A DNA stretch of 64,000 nt from Oceaniferula spumae (GCF_042849255.1 NZ_AP026866.1:124001-188000); one strand, 5' to 3'; counted from the first letter of the stretch, positions 27,006-36,917 are shown. Numbers and translations are program-made. Notes: a model not told the origin generated them from the sequence alone.

Positions 27006-28976
27006 TTAAGCGTAGCTGCGGATGGCGAGGTGGATGCTTTCGAAGTTGAGGTCCTCCTTGTGCAGGGTGGGGGGCTGGCCAACACCATTGAACTCCCAAG
27101 CGGCGACGTAGGCGAATTCTTCATCACGACGCTGGGCTTCACCTGGTTGGGTCTTGCCTGCCTGCACTTCTGGCGAGTCCTCGGTGAATTGATATTCCAA
27201 GCGGAAGTGACCACCGCAGGATTCCTCACGCTGCAGGGCATCATAGCACATTGTCTCGGCGAACTCGAGGAAGTCGGCGACTCGTGAGGCTTTTTCCAGC
27301 TCGGAGTTCAGGCTGTTGTTCGTCCCCGGAACGCGAACGTTTTTCCAGAACTCGTCACGGATTTGTGGGATGAGGCGCAGTGCTTCTTCGAGGCTTTCCT
27401 TGGTGCGGGCCATGCCACAGTGGTTCCACATGACGAGACCAAGCTCGCGGTGGAAGCTGTCGACGGTGCGGTTGCCATTGACCGAAAGAAGCGCGTTCAT
27501 GCGGTCTTTGACTTCCGTTTCAGCGCGCTTGAACTGATCCATATCAGTGCTGATGGAGCCTGGTTTTTCGCCAGCGAGATAAACGCCGATAGTGGTCGGG
27601 ATGACAAAATAGCCGTCAGCGAGTCCCTGCATCAGGGCTGAGGCACCCAGACGGTTGGCTCCGTGGTCGGAGAAATTCGCTTCGCCGAGGCAGTGCAGAC
27701 CGGGGACCGATGTTTGAAGGTTGTAGTCCACCCAGAGGCCTCCCATCGTGTAGTGCACGGCAGGGTAGATCTGCATCGGTGTCTTGTAAGGATCGTCGCC
27801 GGTGATCTTTTCATACATTTGGAAAAGGTTACCGTAGCGGGCGCGGATGACGTCTTCGCCGAGTCGGGCAATGGCGTCTTTGAAATCGAGGAACACACCG
27901 AGGCCAGTAGAGGCAACACCACGACCATCGTCACAGGCTTCCTTGGCGGCACGGGAGGAAACGTCACGCGGTGCGAGGTTTCCGAAGGATGGGTATTTTC
28001 TCTCCAGATAGTAATCACGATCGTCCTCGGGGATATCGATCGCTTTCTTTTTACCCTCGCGGATGGCTTTGGCGTCTTCCTTGCTCTTGGGAACCCAAAT
28101 ACGGCCATCGTTTCGAAGCGACTCAGACATCAGCGTGAGTTTACTCTGATAGTCACCACTCACTGGAATACAGGTGGGGTGAATCTGGGTGTAGCAGGGG
28201 TTGGCGAAATAGGCACCGCGCTTGTGCGCGCGCATCGCAGCGGAGACGTTGCAGCCCATCGCATTGGTAGAGAGGAAAAAGACGTTACTGTATCCGCCGG
28301 TGGCAAGAATGACCGTGTCACCTGCGTGGGAGGAAATCTCACCGGTGACCAAGTCTCGGACGACGATGCCTTTGGCGTGACCGTCCACTTTGACCACGTC
28401 CATCATCTCGGTGCGCGGATACATGGTGACACCACCTTTGGCGATTTCCTTTTCCAGAGCTTGATAACAGCCAATCAGCAACTGCTGACCGGTCTGGCCT
28501 CGGGCGTAGAACGTGCGGGACACCTGTGCTCCACCGAAGGACCGGTTGTCCAGGAGGCCGCCGTATTCACGGGCGAAAGGAACACCTTGAGCAGCACACT
28601 GATCGATGATGTTGTTAGAAACCTCGGCCAAGCGATAGACATTCGCCTCGCGAGCGCGGAAGTCGCCGCCTTTGACAGTGTCGTAGAACAGTCGATAAAC
28701 CGAGTCCCCATCGTTCTGATAGTTTTTAGCAGCATTGATACCACCTTGGGCAGCGATCGAGTGGGCGCGGCGTGGGCTGTCCTGATAGCAGAAGCATTTC
28801 ACCTTGTAGCCCATTTCGGACAACGATGCGGCAGCCGCCCCACCTGCAAGGCCTGAACCCACCACGATGACGGTGTATTTCCGCTTGTTCGCAGGGTTAA
28901 TGAGCTTTGAGTCCATCTTGTGTTTGGTCCACTTTTGTTCAATGGGACCATCTGGAATTTTGCTATCGAGTGACAT
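27006..28976 (-). CDS. sdhA: Succinate dehydrogenase / fumarate reductase flavoprotein subunit
   Basis: Catalytic subunit, 656 residues, oxidising succinate to fumarate. The N-terminal FAD-binding fold shows VVGSGLAGGAAAASL (about 38-52). HSIAAQGGINAAK carries the His that covalently binds FAD in this family. The capping domain and a RGQTGQQLL segment follow, with HTPRR-like catalytic Arg region around YTMGGLWVDY and LGEANFSDHGANRLGASALMQGL at the FAD C-terminal site. It is cytoplasmic, bound to the membrane through SdhC. Direction of the reaction in vivo is inferred to be respiratory because hemF indicates oxygen use. Confidence 0.95.
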   Translation of the reverse strand: MSLDSKIPDGPIEQKWTKHKMDSKLINPANKRKYTVIVVGSGLAGGAAAASLSEMGYKVKCFCYQDSPRRAHSIAAQGGINAAKNYQNDGDSVYRLFYDTVKGGDFRAREANVYRLAEVSNNIIDQCAAQGVPFAREYGGLLDNRSFGGAQVSRTFYARGQTGQQLLIGCYQALEKEIAKGGVTMYPRTEMMDVVKVDGHAKGIVVRDLVTGEISSHAGDTVILATGGYSNVFFLSTNAMGCNVSAAMRAHKRGAYFANPCYTQIHPTCIPVSGDYQSKLTLMSESLRNDGRIWVPKSKEDAKAIREGKKKAIDIPEDDRDYYLERKYPSFGNLAPRDVSSRAAKEACDDGRGVASTGLGVFLDFKDAIARLGEDVIRARYGNLFQMYEKITGDDPYKTPMQIYPAVHYTMGGLWVDYNLQTSVPGLHCLGEANFSDHGANRLGASALMQGLADGYFVIPTTIGVYLAGEKPGSISTDMDQFKRAETEVKDRMNALLSVNGNRTVDSFHRELGLVMWNHCGMARTKESLEEALRLIPQIRDEFWKNVRVPGTNNSLNSELEKASRVADFLEFAETMCYDALQREESCGGHFRLEYQFTEDSPEVQAGKTQPGEAQRRDEEFAYVAAWEFNGVGQPPTLHKEDLNFESIHLAIRSYA

Positions 28977-29011
28977 GGGATTCAGTGTGAAGATTTTCAG
29001 TTAGAAATGGT

Positions 29012-29776
29012 TTAGTGCTCGTCGCGGAGGATGCCTTCCAGCCCCATGGACTTGGCTGCCTTGATAGCGGACTCGGTCTGCTTAAGCTCGTCTTTACCGT
29101 AGCCAAAGAAGCAGATGCTGATCGGGATGGAGATGAATCCGACAAAGATGATGACAGCGTAGGCCTTGGAAAGGCAGTTGATCGCACCAGCGGTTTTACG
29201 TGTGCGCAAGCCGAGCGTTTGGAAGATCGATCCGACACCGTGACTGAGGTGGGAGCAGAGCAGGCCCATGGCGATGATGTAGAAAATGGAAACCAGTGGG
29301 TTCTGGAAACCTTTGACGGTCATGGCCCAGCTTTGACCGAAGTCAGCAAGCTCCTTGAGCTCAGGGGATACCCGAACGGTGTAGTGCAGAATGTGGAAAA
29401 TAAAGAACACAAGAATGGTCAGACCACTCCAAATCATGATTCGTGAGGAGCGGGAAGCAACCATGGTGGCTTCCTTTTGATAGCGAGTGGTTCTTGCTGC
29501 GCGGTTCGCGGCGACCAGTTGCACGGTTGCGAGGATATGCAGCACAAGGGCCACAAGCATCATGATGCGGAATCCCCAGATACCCCAGCCATGCATCATG
29601 TTATGCAGGAAGTGGGCGTATTCGTTAAAGTCCGTGGAACCTTGGAAAATCAGCAGGTTTCCAACCAAATGACCGGCCAGAAACAGCACCAAGAACAAAC
29701 CGGTAAGTGCGACAACGATTTTTTTACCGATGGAGGAGTGCCAGAAACGGCAGAGAGAGCAGGTGGATTGACTCAT
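29012..29776 (-). CDS. sdhC: Succinate dehydrogenase cytochrome b subunit
   Basis: Membrane anchor and quinone site of complex II, 254 residues. About five membrane helices are visible, beginning IVVALTGLFLVLFLAGHLVGNLL, with His residues in AGHLVGN, HILATVQ, HILHYTV and HLSHGV positioned as heme ligands of diheme b558-type subunits. That type usually works with menaquinone, an inference from family. First gene of sdhCAB, 35 bases ahead of sdhA. Confidence 0.9.
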   Translation of the reverse strand: MSQSTCSLCRFWHSSIGKKIVVALTGLFLVLFLAGHLVGNLLIFQGSTDFNEYAHFLHNMMHGWGIWGFRIMMLVALVLHILATVQLVAANRAARTTRYQKEATMVASRSSRIMIWSGLTILVFFIFHILHYTVRVSPELKELADFGQSWAMTVKGFQNPLVSIFYIIAMGLLCSHLSHGVGSIFQTLGLRTRKTAGAINCLSKAYAVIIFVGFISIPISICFFGYGKDELKQTESAIKAAKSMGLEGILRDEH

Positions 29777-29864
29777 GAAGAATTGGATGAAAAGTGTGCG
29801 CGCGAGGGATAAGGGAAAGGATGCGAAGAATCAAGAACCAAGAGCGAAGAAAGCTTTGGTAAGG

Positions 29865-29900
29865 CAAAAAAGAGACCCGACAGGATCACCCTGTCAGGTC
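29865..29900 (-). terminator. Intrinsic terminator of ndk
   Basis: Read leftward, GACCTGACAGG pairs with CCTGTCGGGTC (one mismatch) over a short loop and is followed by CTC and six T. It lies 24 bases after the ndk stop and insulates sdhC. Confidence 0.8.
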
Positions 29901-29924
29901 TGAAAGATTCAATTTTCGATGCGA

Positions 29925-30338
29925 TTAAAATAACTCACCGTCCTTGAAGAAGCGTTTGAGCTCGGCGGCGGCGGTTTCAGGCCCATCGGATGCATGACAG
30001 ACGTTGACCATCATGTCGGTGCCGAAGTCGCCACGGATAGTTCCAGCGGCAGCTTCCTTAGAGTTAGTAGGTCCGAGAAGATCGCGAACACGGTCGATGA
30101 CGTTTTCACCGGAGAGGGCGAGAGCGATCACTGGTGATTTGCTCATGAATGCGGCGATCTCAGGGAAAAATGGCTTGTCAGCGACGTGGGAGTAATGCTC
30201 GGTGAGGATAGCGTCATCCAGCTGCATCATCTTGATGCCACGGATGTTGAAGCCCTCGGCCTCAAAACGAGCCAGCACGGAGCCGACGTTCTTGTTTTCA
30301 ACTGCGTCGGGTTTGAAAAGGATCAGTGAAGTTTCCAT
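29925..30338 (-). CDS. ndk: Nucleoside diphosphate kinase
   Basis: Transfers phosphate from ATP to NDPs through a phosphohistidine. 137 residues from METSLILFKPDAV. The catalytic His lies in NVCHASDGPE, close to the family NxxHxSD pattern. A longer open frame goes to 30374, but the shorter start is the family N-terminus and sits seven bases after a promoter -10 box. Single-gene unit bounded by its own promoter and terminator. Confidence 0.95.
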   Translation of the reverse strand: METSLILFKPDAVENKNVGSVLARFEAEGFNIRGIKMMQLDDAILTEHYSHVADKPFFPEIAAFMSKSPVIALALSGENVIDRVRDLLGPTNSKEAAAGTIRGDFGTDMMVNVCHASDGPETAAAELKRFFKDGELF

Positions 30339-30345
30339 GAACGCG

Positions 30346-30374
30346 GCTTTAACGGGGAATTTGGAACTTGGCAA
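30346..30374 (-). promoter_or_regulatory. Promoter of ndk, apparently leaderless
   Basis: On the minus strand TTGCCA, 17 bases, TAAAGC, then seven bases to the ATG. No Shine-Dalgarno. Confidence 0.5.
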
Positions 30375-30474
30375 CTGTGAATCAGCTAAAAATTTGCTCT
30401 ATATAAACAGGAGAGACTGGGGATGACTCCCTTACTTGTATGACGTTATGGGCATGGATTCAGATGTATCGGAA

Positions 30475-30503
30475 TTGACATGTTCACGAAGATCAACTAA
30501 ATC
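30475..30503 (+). promoter_or_regulatory. Promoter of the PEP-CTERM gene
   Basis: A consensus -35 box TTGACA, 17-base spacer and TAAATC lie ten bases before the ATG at 30514, predicting a leader of only about three bases. Confidence 0.5.
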
Positions 30504-30513
30504 GCAGCAACAT

Positions 30514-31185
30514 ATGAAGCTCTTCTGCATAGCCATAGCCGTTGGTTTATCCATTGGCCCAGTTTATTCCTCCATCGTAACCGTTCAGCTGTCTTCGGAT
30601 TCTATATCAGGTGGCGTACAGTTTTCTGGAACGCAATCATGGTCCACTGAGAACAATCAGTTTTATGCCGATGTCGTCGATAACGGATTTGATTTTACAC
30701 TTTCGTATGACACGGAAGCATCTCCGTTCAACGTAAGCGGATCACTGGGCACTCAGTTTAATGCGATGATTGTCGCTGGCAGTATCGGCAGCCGAGACGT
30801 CAGCACTATCGCGAATCTATCAGGGATCGTCTCGATTATGAGTATATCTGGAAGCCAGCCGCGAACCGTTTTACTCTTTACTGCACGTGAAAAGCCATTC
30901 GGCGATCTGGCTAATGGATATAACTGGAACGATGTTAACTTTGCCATGACAGACAGCGACCGGACATTATCTCTCTCCACACTTCCTGACAGCGGAGAAC
31001 TCCTTCTCGCGATCGATTCATCCGCAGCAACGGTTCGAAATTCCCGTGGAGGAAATATTCTAGCCTCCCGAGAAGCCGGCAGCCAGCCTGGCGACGGTGC
31101 CGCCTTCGACGTAGTTCCCGAGCCATCATCGATGATGCTTTCGATGTTAGGCTCTTTGGCTCTCGTTACCCGCAGGAGACGCTAG
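30514..31185 (+). CDS. PEP-CTERM sorting-signal protein
   Basis: A 223-residue exported protein of unknown function. Signal peptide MKLFCIAIAVGLSIG, a Ser/Thr-rich beta-type middle, and a C-terminal PEP-CTERM signal: VPEPSS, a hydrophobic stretch and RRRR at the very end. In known systems this tail is cut by an exosortase and the protein is displayed or released with exopolysaccharide. The frame extends upstream to 30436, but the ATG at 30514 starts the signal peptide and fits the promoter. No exosortase lies in the window. Confidence 0.85.
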   Translation: MKLFCIAIAVGLSIGPVYSSIVTVQLSSDSISGGVQFSGTQSWSTENNQFYADVVDNGFDFTLSYDTEASPFNVSGSLGTQFNAMIVAGSIGSRDVSTIANLSGIVSIMSISGSQPRTVLLFTAREKPFGDLANGYNWNDVNFAMTDSDRTLSLSTLPDSGELLLAIDSSAATVRNSRGGNILASREAGSQPGDGAAFDVVPEPSSMMLSMLGSLALVTRRRR

Positions 31186-31225
31186 TCTGAATTCAATCAT
31201 TAGAGGCTTAATAGCCCCTAAGAAC

Positions 31226-33229
31226 TCATACGCGCTCTAACGCGATACAGGTTCTGCTGGGAAGATAGAGGCTGAGTTTGTAGTCGTCGTTAACTTGGTA
31301 GGTGACAGAGTCGTCTAGGCGTTGGTGTCCACCGTGTTCTGCGGAGTCGCTATCGAGAACCAGTTTGTAGGTATCGCCCGGTTTGACATTTCCAGGCATG
31401 GAAATGGTGTAATCGGTGAACGATTGCTGAGGGTTCAGGTTGAAGACAAAGATGACATTGCCGCGCTCTGCTGCTAGAACTTGATCCGCATTATGCACGC
31501 TCAGCATTTGCGCAGGATTGCAGGCTAACAGGTGGTGGCGTTTCGCCAGATGGATCATGGTGGCGTCAAAGTCGTTAAGGTCTTTGTAGCGCAATTTTTC
31601 ATTATCCACCAACGACCACTGTCGACGGCAATAGTGATACGACCAGTCGTTGCCCTCACGTGGGAAATCCAGCCACTCTGGGTGACCGAACTCGTTGCCC
31701 ATGAAGTTCAGCCAGCCTTCGCCACCTGAGATCAGGGTGAACAGACGGATGATCTTGTGCAGAGCGATACCGCGTTCAATGATCGGGCTTGGGTCATCGG
31801 AGCCCATGTGCCAGTACATTTCCTTGTCCATGAGACGAAATGCGATTGATTTGTCTCCTACCAATGCCTGATCGTGGCTTTCGGCATAGGCGATGTTAGC
31901 CTCGCCGAATCGACGGTTGCTCATCACGTTCCAGATTTCCTCTGGTGACCACTCTTCATCCTGTTTGTGCTTGAGAAGTTTGATCCAGTAGTCAGGAATT
32001 CCCATCGCCAGACGGTGAGTGAAACCGACGCCGCCTTCTGCGGTAGGGCGGCAAAGCCCTGGCATGCCGGACATGTCTTCAGCCACGATGATACAGCCAG
32101 GTTTGACCTGATTGATCAGGCTGGTAGCCATGCCAAGGTAGAGGATGGCGTCTTCGTCAGGGCCATCGGAGAAATACTTATCGTAGTGGTCAAATGCAAC
32201 GGTTCCGTGATGGTGGTAAAGCATCGAGGTAATACCATCGAAACGGAAGCCGTCGAAGCGAAACTCATCGAGCCAGTAGAGAGTGTTAGAGAGCAGAAAT
32301 TGGCGAACCTCATCCTTGCCGTAATCAAAACATTTACTATCCCACTGCGGTTGATCTCCGCGACCCCCAGAGTGGAAATATTGGTGGTCAGTTCCATCGA
32401 ATTCATTGAGCCCTTCGGCGATGTTTTTCACCGCGTGTGAGTGCACGATGTCCAATAAAACGGCGATCTTCATGCCGTGGGCTTTATCGATGAGATATTT
32501 CAAATCCTCGGGTGTGCCAAAGCGCGAGCAGGCAGCAAAGAATGAAGAAACGTGGTAACCGAAAGAGCCATAGTATGGGTGCTCCTGCACCGCCATGAGC
32601 TGGATGGTATTATAACCGAGTGCTTCGATGCGTGGCAGCACGTCATCGGCGAACTCACGGTAGGTATGCAGTCGGGGCTCCTCACCAGACATGCCTACGT
32701 GGCACTCATAAATCAACGGGCAATCGATGGTCGCAGGGTCGAACTCGTTTTTCCAGACATAGGCGTCCTTCGGTTGCCAGATTTGGCCAGCGTAGTCGTG
32801 GGTAGTTTCATCCTGCACCGCACGGTGGATTGTGGCAGGGATGCGGTCGCGGACCGAGTCGTCCGCACCCACGATGTGGAGTTTGATCTGATCTTCATGT
32901 TTGAGAGCATCGCCGGGGAGCGTAGTTTCCCAGATTCCGCTATCTCCGAGCGCCAATGAATGGCTTTGGTTATTCCAATCATTGAAATCACCGACCAAGG
33001 AAATGGATTTGGCACCTGGTGCCCATTCGCGCACGGTCCAAGTATCGTTTTTAAAGTGGTAATGAATCCCGAGATGTTTGTGAGCCGATGCGTAGGCTTC
33101 CAAGCTACCGTAGCGAGTATCTACTTCACGGATGTGATCCTGAAGTCGAATCATCCGCCAGTGGATGTGATCGGTGTAAGGCTCTAACCAAGGATCGTTT
33201 TTGACAAGAATAGGGATGTTTTTACTCAC
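31226..33229 (-). CDS. glgB: 1,4-alpha-glucan (glycogen) branching enzyme, eukaryote-like GH13_8 type
   Basis: Introduces alpha-1,6 branches in glycogen. 667 residues: N-terminal CBM48 (about 55-150), GH13 barrel and C-terminal all-beta domain. The catalytic nucleophile is Asp331 in GFRFDGITSM and the acid/base Glu384 in VAEDMSGMP; DIVHSH is the first conserved GH13 region. The YHVSSFFA and GITSMLYHHHG segments match the eukaryotic/Bacteroidota type rather than the long enterobacterial GlgB. The start is GTG. No other glycogen gene is next to it. It lies 73 bases downstream of the DsbD-type gene. Confidence 0.93.
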   Translation of the reverse strand: MSKNIPILVKNDPWLEPYTDHIHWRMIRLQDHIREVDTRYGSLEAYASAHKHLGIHYHFKNDTWTVREWAPGAKSISLVGDFNDWNNQSHSLALGDSGIWETTLPGDALKHEDQIKLHIVGADDSVRDRIPATIHRAVQDETTHDYAGQIWQPKDAYVWKNEFDPATIDCPLIYECHVGMSGEEPRLHTYREFADDVLPRIEALGYNTIQLMAVQEHPYYGSFGYHVSSFFAACSRFGTPEDLKYLIDKAHGMKIAVLLDIVHSHAVKNIAEGLNEFDGTDHQYFHSGGRGDQPQWDSKCFDYGKDEVRQFLLSNTLYWLDEFRFDGFRFDGITSMLYHHHGTVAFDHYDKYFSDGPDEDAILYLGMATSLINQVKPGCIIVAEDMSGMPGLCRPTAEGGVGFTHRLAMGIPDYWIKLLKHKQDEEWSPEEIWNVMSNRRFGEANIAYAESHDQALVGDKSIAFRLMDKEMYWHMGSDDPSPIIERGIALHKIIRLFTLISGGEGWLNFMGNEFGHPEWLDFPREGNDWSYHYCRRQWSLVDNEKLRYKDLNDFDATMIHLAKRHHLLACNPAQMLSVHNADQVLAAERGNVIFVFNLNPQQSFTDYTISMPGNVKPGDTYKLVLDSDSAEHGGHQRLDDSVTYQVNDDYKLSLYLPSRTCIALERV

Positions 33230-33302
33230 TCAGTCATATTAATCATGGATGCCTGATTTAGGCACGGAAATTGTCTGAGATATCGTGAATAACGCCCGAG
33301 TC

Positions 33303-35450
33303 TTATTTCTCCGGTTTTTTCAAGTTCGAGGAAATCAGCTCCTTCATATACCCGGCACTGAGAACTTCCGGGGTAATGATCGGCTCTTCTTTGCCGGGAA
33401 CGTAAAGCACATTCACAGGGATGGCGGTGCGGCCCAGTTTCTGGAGAGCTTTTTCAATTTCAGGGCTTGGATTGGTTTTGTCACCCTTGAGGGCGACAAT
33501 GCCGTATTCCTTGAACATATCGGCAACCTCCTTGGGGTAGGCGCGTTTTTTATTCACTTGGCATGTTAGACACCATTGAGCGGTGAAATCGATGTAGACA
33601 GGAGTGCCGTCATTGATCAGCTGTTCCTGCTTGGCCTGGCTCCACGGCTGCCAATCGATGGTTGATTTTTCAGGTGGTAAACAGGCGACCGTGCCACCAA
33701 CCACAAAGACAGCAGCTAAAACTTTCGCAATCCAGCGGGTTCTGACTGCCTTGTATGGTAGATCCCAGCGACCGTAGATCCAGACACCGATGGAAATGGC
33801 ACTCAGCCCTAACACCAAGTTCAGCATAAATGGCAAACCTGTCTGACCAACATAAACCCAGAGTAGGTAACCGGCGGTGGCAAACAGCAGGAAGGACATG
33901 CCTTGCTTAAAGCTTTCCATCCATGGTCCGGGGCGGGGTAGGCGGTTCACAAATTGTGGGAAAATAGAGAGCACCAGATAGGGTAACGCCAGTCCCACGG
34001 CCATAGCCGTGAAAGCGAGCATGAATTGGAAATTGGGCAGAGCAAAGGCGGTGCCGATAGCTGCGCCGAGGAAGGGTGCTGAGCAGGGTGTGGCTACTAC
34101 CGTAGCAAGCACGCCGCTGAAAAATGATCCGGAGAGTCCTTTTTTGTTCTGGAGTTCTCCACCGACACTTGTGGCTTTGGTTCCTATTTCAAAAACACCA
34201 AACATGTTCAGCCCCATGACGAACATGAGCAGCAGGAGAATCACGACCACATAAGGGTCCTGAAGTTGGTATCCCCAGCCGACTTCTTTACCAGAACCAG
34301 ATAGCGCGGCATTTCTCAAGCTGAGGAGCAATCCACTGAGTGCCCAGAAAGAGATCAAGACACCGGCTGTAAAGGTGAGTCCGTGTAGCACGATTTTGCT
34401 TTTTTCTTCACCCGCCTGTTGCGCAAATCCCATGATCTTGAGCCCGATCACGGGGAAAACACAGGGCATCAAGTTGAGGATCAGGCCTCCGAGGATCATG
34501 CCGCCCATGACACCTAACAGTTTCCCAATGGGAGCAGACTCAAGATCCGATGCAGACTTGCCGCCGCCAGTGAAGTCGGCATCTACAGCGAAGCTTTGTT
34601 CTCCATCGTTGATTGAGAGAATGCCGGACAACTTATCCAGTGTCGGCCCCGGTTGGTCGTTGAAGTCGTTGCCTTGGAACCTGTCGATGGTGAGCACATA
34701 GCTGTCGCCATCTTTGGTGAGTTTCTGTTTTACCTGAGCATCGGCTTGGCCGTCGCGGTCGAAGAAGTAGACTTTGTCTTCTTCCAAGGTAACCGACTCG
34801 GGAGGTGTGATGCGCAAGCTAACAGCTTTTCCATCGTCAGCGGCGGAGAATTTCCAATCGTCCGATTGCTTCGGTGCGCGTTTGTTGATTTCTTTAAAAT
34901 CATCAACCGTTTCCGCGTTTGCAACGGTTTCTGAACCAGTCGTGATGGTGACCGAGAAATCGCCGTAGTGGCCCTCGTTAGGTTCGTCGACACAGCTTTC
35001 GTCATCGCAGATCTGCCATCTGGCTTTGAGTTTGAGGGTCACTGGTTTTCCCGGTTCGAGATCCGCAGGGGGTGTGATGGTGACAGGGAAATAACTCGTG
35101 TGTGAGTAGCCGTAGGTGTTCATCTCAAACATCCTTGCAATGTGTGGCGTCTGCCACTGGATATCACCGGCAGTGAACCCCTCAGGGAGCTCCCATTTCA
35201 TATCCATATGCTTACCAATGAGACCCGGATTCACATAGTAGGCATGCCACTTATCGGGAATATCTAACTTGAGAGCTACAGTAAACGGCTTGCTAGGCGC
35301 TATGGTGCTTTGACTAGAAATTAAAGTGGCGACCGACTTTTCGCTTTCACCTTCCGCTCCACCATCATCGGAAAAGGGATCAAATTGAGCGTGTAGCGTG
35401 GCAATAGAAACTAATGCTGTGAACAGGAAATGGAAAAGATGACGTTTCAT
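33303..35450 (-). CDS. DsbD/ScsB-type thiol:disulfide interchange protein
   Basis: Carries reducing power across the inner membrane. 715 residues: signal peptide (1-21), periplasmic N-terminal domain with a CDDESC pair (about 145-150), a DsbD/CcdA-like membrane domain of about eight helices (about 310-570) with its conserved Cys in LMPCVFP and ATPCSAP, and a C-terminal thioredoxin domain with WCLTC. All redox Cys pairs are present. The layout (thioredoxin last, N-domain of the DsbC_2 type) is that of the longer bacterial DsbD-family proteins. Substrates may include cytochrome c or periplasmic proteins. Confidence 0.9.
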   Translation of the reverse strand: MKRHLFHFLFTALVSIATLHAQFDPFSDDGGAEGESEKSVATLISSQSTIAPSKPFTVALKLDIPDKWHAYYVNPGLIGKHMDMKWELPEGFTAGDIQWQTPHIARMFEMNTYGYSHTSYFPVTITPPADLEPGKPVTLKLKARWQICDDESCVDEPNEGHYGDFSVTITTGSETVANAETVDDFKEINKRAPKQSDDWKFSAADDGKAVSLRITPPESVTLEEDKVYFFDRDGQADAQVKQKLTKDGDSYVLTIDRFQGNDFNDQPGPTLDKLSGILSINDGEQSFAVDADFTGGGKSASDLESAPIGKLLGVMGGMILGGLILNLMPCVFPVIGLKIMGFAQQAGEEKSKIVLHGLTFTAGVLISFWALSGLLLSLRNAALSGSGKEVGWGYQLQDPYVVVILLLLMFVMGLNMFGVFEIGTKATSVGGELQNKKGLSGSFFSGVLATVVATPCSAPFLGAAIGTAFALPNFQFMLAFTAMAVGLALPYLVLSIFPQFVNRLPRPGPWMESFKQGMSFLLFATAGYLLWVYVGQTGLPFMLNLVLGLSAISIGVWIYGRWDLPYKAVRTRWIAKVLAAVFVVGGTVACLPPEKSTIDWQPWSQAKQEQLINDGTPVYIDFTAQWCLTCQVNKKRAYPKEVADMFKEYGIVALKGDKTNPSPEIEKALQKLGRTAIPVNVLYVPGKEEPIITPEVLSAGYMKELISSNLKKPEK

Positions 35451-35460
35451 ATCTGAGTGG

Positions 35461-35488
35461 ATCTAAGAAAAGGGCAACAACGAGGCAA
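35461..35488 (-). promoter_or_regulatory. Promoter of the DsbD-type gene
   Basis: TTGCCT, 16 bases and TTAGAT lie ten bases before the ATG on the minus strand, again predicting a very short leader. Confidence 0.4.
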
Positions 35489-35561
35489 AGGCTTCTCCCG
35501 CCCTGTTGTTATGCTGAGAGCGTTGCCGATGCTGTTTCTTCCTCAAAAAAATAGGAATTGA

Positions 35562-36917
35562 TCACACGGGGACTTCGTCGCCCGTGGATTCAAGAGGTAG
35601 GGAGTCGTCCGGTTCCTCTTTTTCCTCAGGCGGCGGTTCATTGAATTTACGCTGCCATATGAAACGACGGAACAGCACCTTCACTGCGGCTGTAAGAGGG
35701 ACGGCTAACAGAGCGCCGATGAATCCTCCGAGTAATAAGGACCAAAAAAGCATCGAGAAGATCACCGTCATTGGATGCAAACCCACAGAGTCACCCACAA
35801 TCTTAGGTGCTGTGATCAGCGAGTTAATCTGCTGAACGACCACGAATATCGCAACGACGGCTGCCACATACATCCACGGATTGGTGCCGAGGAAGTTCTG
35901 GTTGTCAGCCTGACCGAAATGGAGGAAGGCGATGATACAAGCAGGAATCAGGCAGAGGATGTTGCCGATGTAGGGGATGACACCAAGAATCGCCATGAAA
36001 ATACCGATCACTAGGCCATAGGGGAGACCGAATATCCAAAGTGCGATACCCACTAACAGACCATCGATGAGTGCGACTAATAACTGACCGCGGAAGAAGG
36101 AAATCAGATAGCCGTTGATTTCCTGAAGGGTGTCGACGACTTCGGTTTTGAATCGGGAGGCCTTGAGAGGCACATACTCATGCCAGTGAGCCTTGATGCC
36201 GGAGCTCTCTTTAAGGAAATAGTAGAGGTAGATGGGCGACATAGCGAAACCCAGTGCCAGGCCGAAAAATCCTAGCAGTTTAGTGGTGCCACCCTTGATC
36301 CACGAAACCACGGTGGCTAACAAATCATCCGGAAGCATCGATGCCAGCCTGGTTTCCTCAAAGGGAACTTTGCCGGCCTCATCGCCTTCTTTGGCGTCAG
36401 GCTTATCGGAAACATCGGGCTGAGGCGCGTTATCGTCGGGAATGAGCGGCGCAAGTTGATCTGTGCCCGATCCGTTCTCGGTGTTTACCGCATTGGGCTT
36501 ATCCGCTCGTTCGAGTAGATACCCGACCCATTTCTGCTCTTTCAAGCCGCCTAACATGTTAACGACGTTGTTACCAAGTGCCTCACGATTTTCATCGTCG
36601 CTAACTTGTTTTACGATGGGTGGTATGATCATCCATCCCATCAGTCCGATCATGAGCAGGAAGCCTGCGAAAACACTGATGACGGCTTTGAGTCGCGACA
36701 GGCCTTTTTTCTGAAGCCAAGTGACAATGGGATCGAGCAGGTATGCAATAATACCGGCGACGGCCACGGGAACAAGCACGGGCTGTAGATAGCCAAGCAC
36801 CTGACCAATCAGCCAGATCAAGCCAACGGTCAGAAGACCGATGATCAAAATAGCCAAGCCGGTGAGCGCTCGCCATAAGGTCATGCGCTGGAACTGTGTG
36901 GGAAATCTTGGAGTCAC
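35562..36917 (-). CDS. AI-2E family transporter (PerM-like permease)
   Basis: A 451-residue inner-membrane protein with about eight helices of the AI-2E/PerM family, including the family block GIFMAILGVIPYIGN and the closing helix pair before a charged C-terminal tail. Between helices 3 and 4 there is an acidic, low-complexity insert (about residues 130-205, rich in Asp, Glu, Pro and Asn) that ordinary members lack. The start is GTG. The family includes autoinducer-2 exporters, Na+/H+ antiporters and proteins of unknown cargo, so the substrate is open. Confidence 0.85.
   Translation of the reverse strand: MTPRFPTQFQRMTLWRALTGLAILIIGLLTVGLIWLIGQVLGYLQPVLVPVAVAGIIAYLLDPIVTWLQKKGLSRLKAVISVFAGFLLMIGLMGWMIIPPIVKQVSDDENREALGNNVVNMLGGLKEQKWVGYLLERADKPNAVNTENGSGTDQLAPLIPDDNAPQPDVSDKPDAKEGDEAGKVPFEETRLASMLPDDLLATVVSWIKGGTTKLLGFFGLALGFAMSPIYLYYFLKESSGIKAHWHEYVPLKASRFKTEVVDTLQEINGYLISFFRGQLLVALIDGLLVGIALWIFGLPYGLVIGIFMAILGVIPYIGNILCLIPACIIAFLHFGQADNQNFLGTNPWMYVAAVVAIFVVVQQINSLITAPKIVGDSVGLHPMTVIFSMLFWSLLLGGFIGALLAVPLTAAVKVLFRRFIWQRKFNEPPPEEKEEPDDSLPLESTGDEVPV

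Noticed and set aside
27663..28856. 397-codon open frame opposite sdhA
   Set aside because: Fully antisense to a gene with clear FAD-binding motifs; the product is a mirror of the codon bias of sdhA.
31199..31221. Terminator between the PEP-CTERM gene and glgB
   Set aside because: The AGAGGCT/AGCCCCT pair has a mismatch and no T-run; too weak to call.
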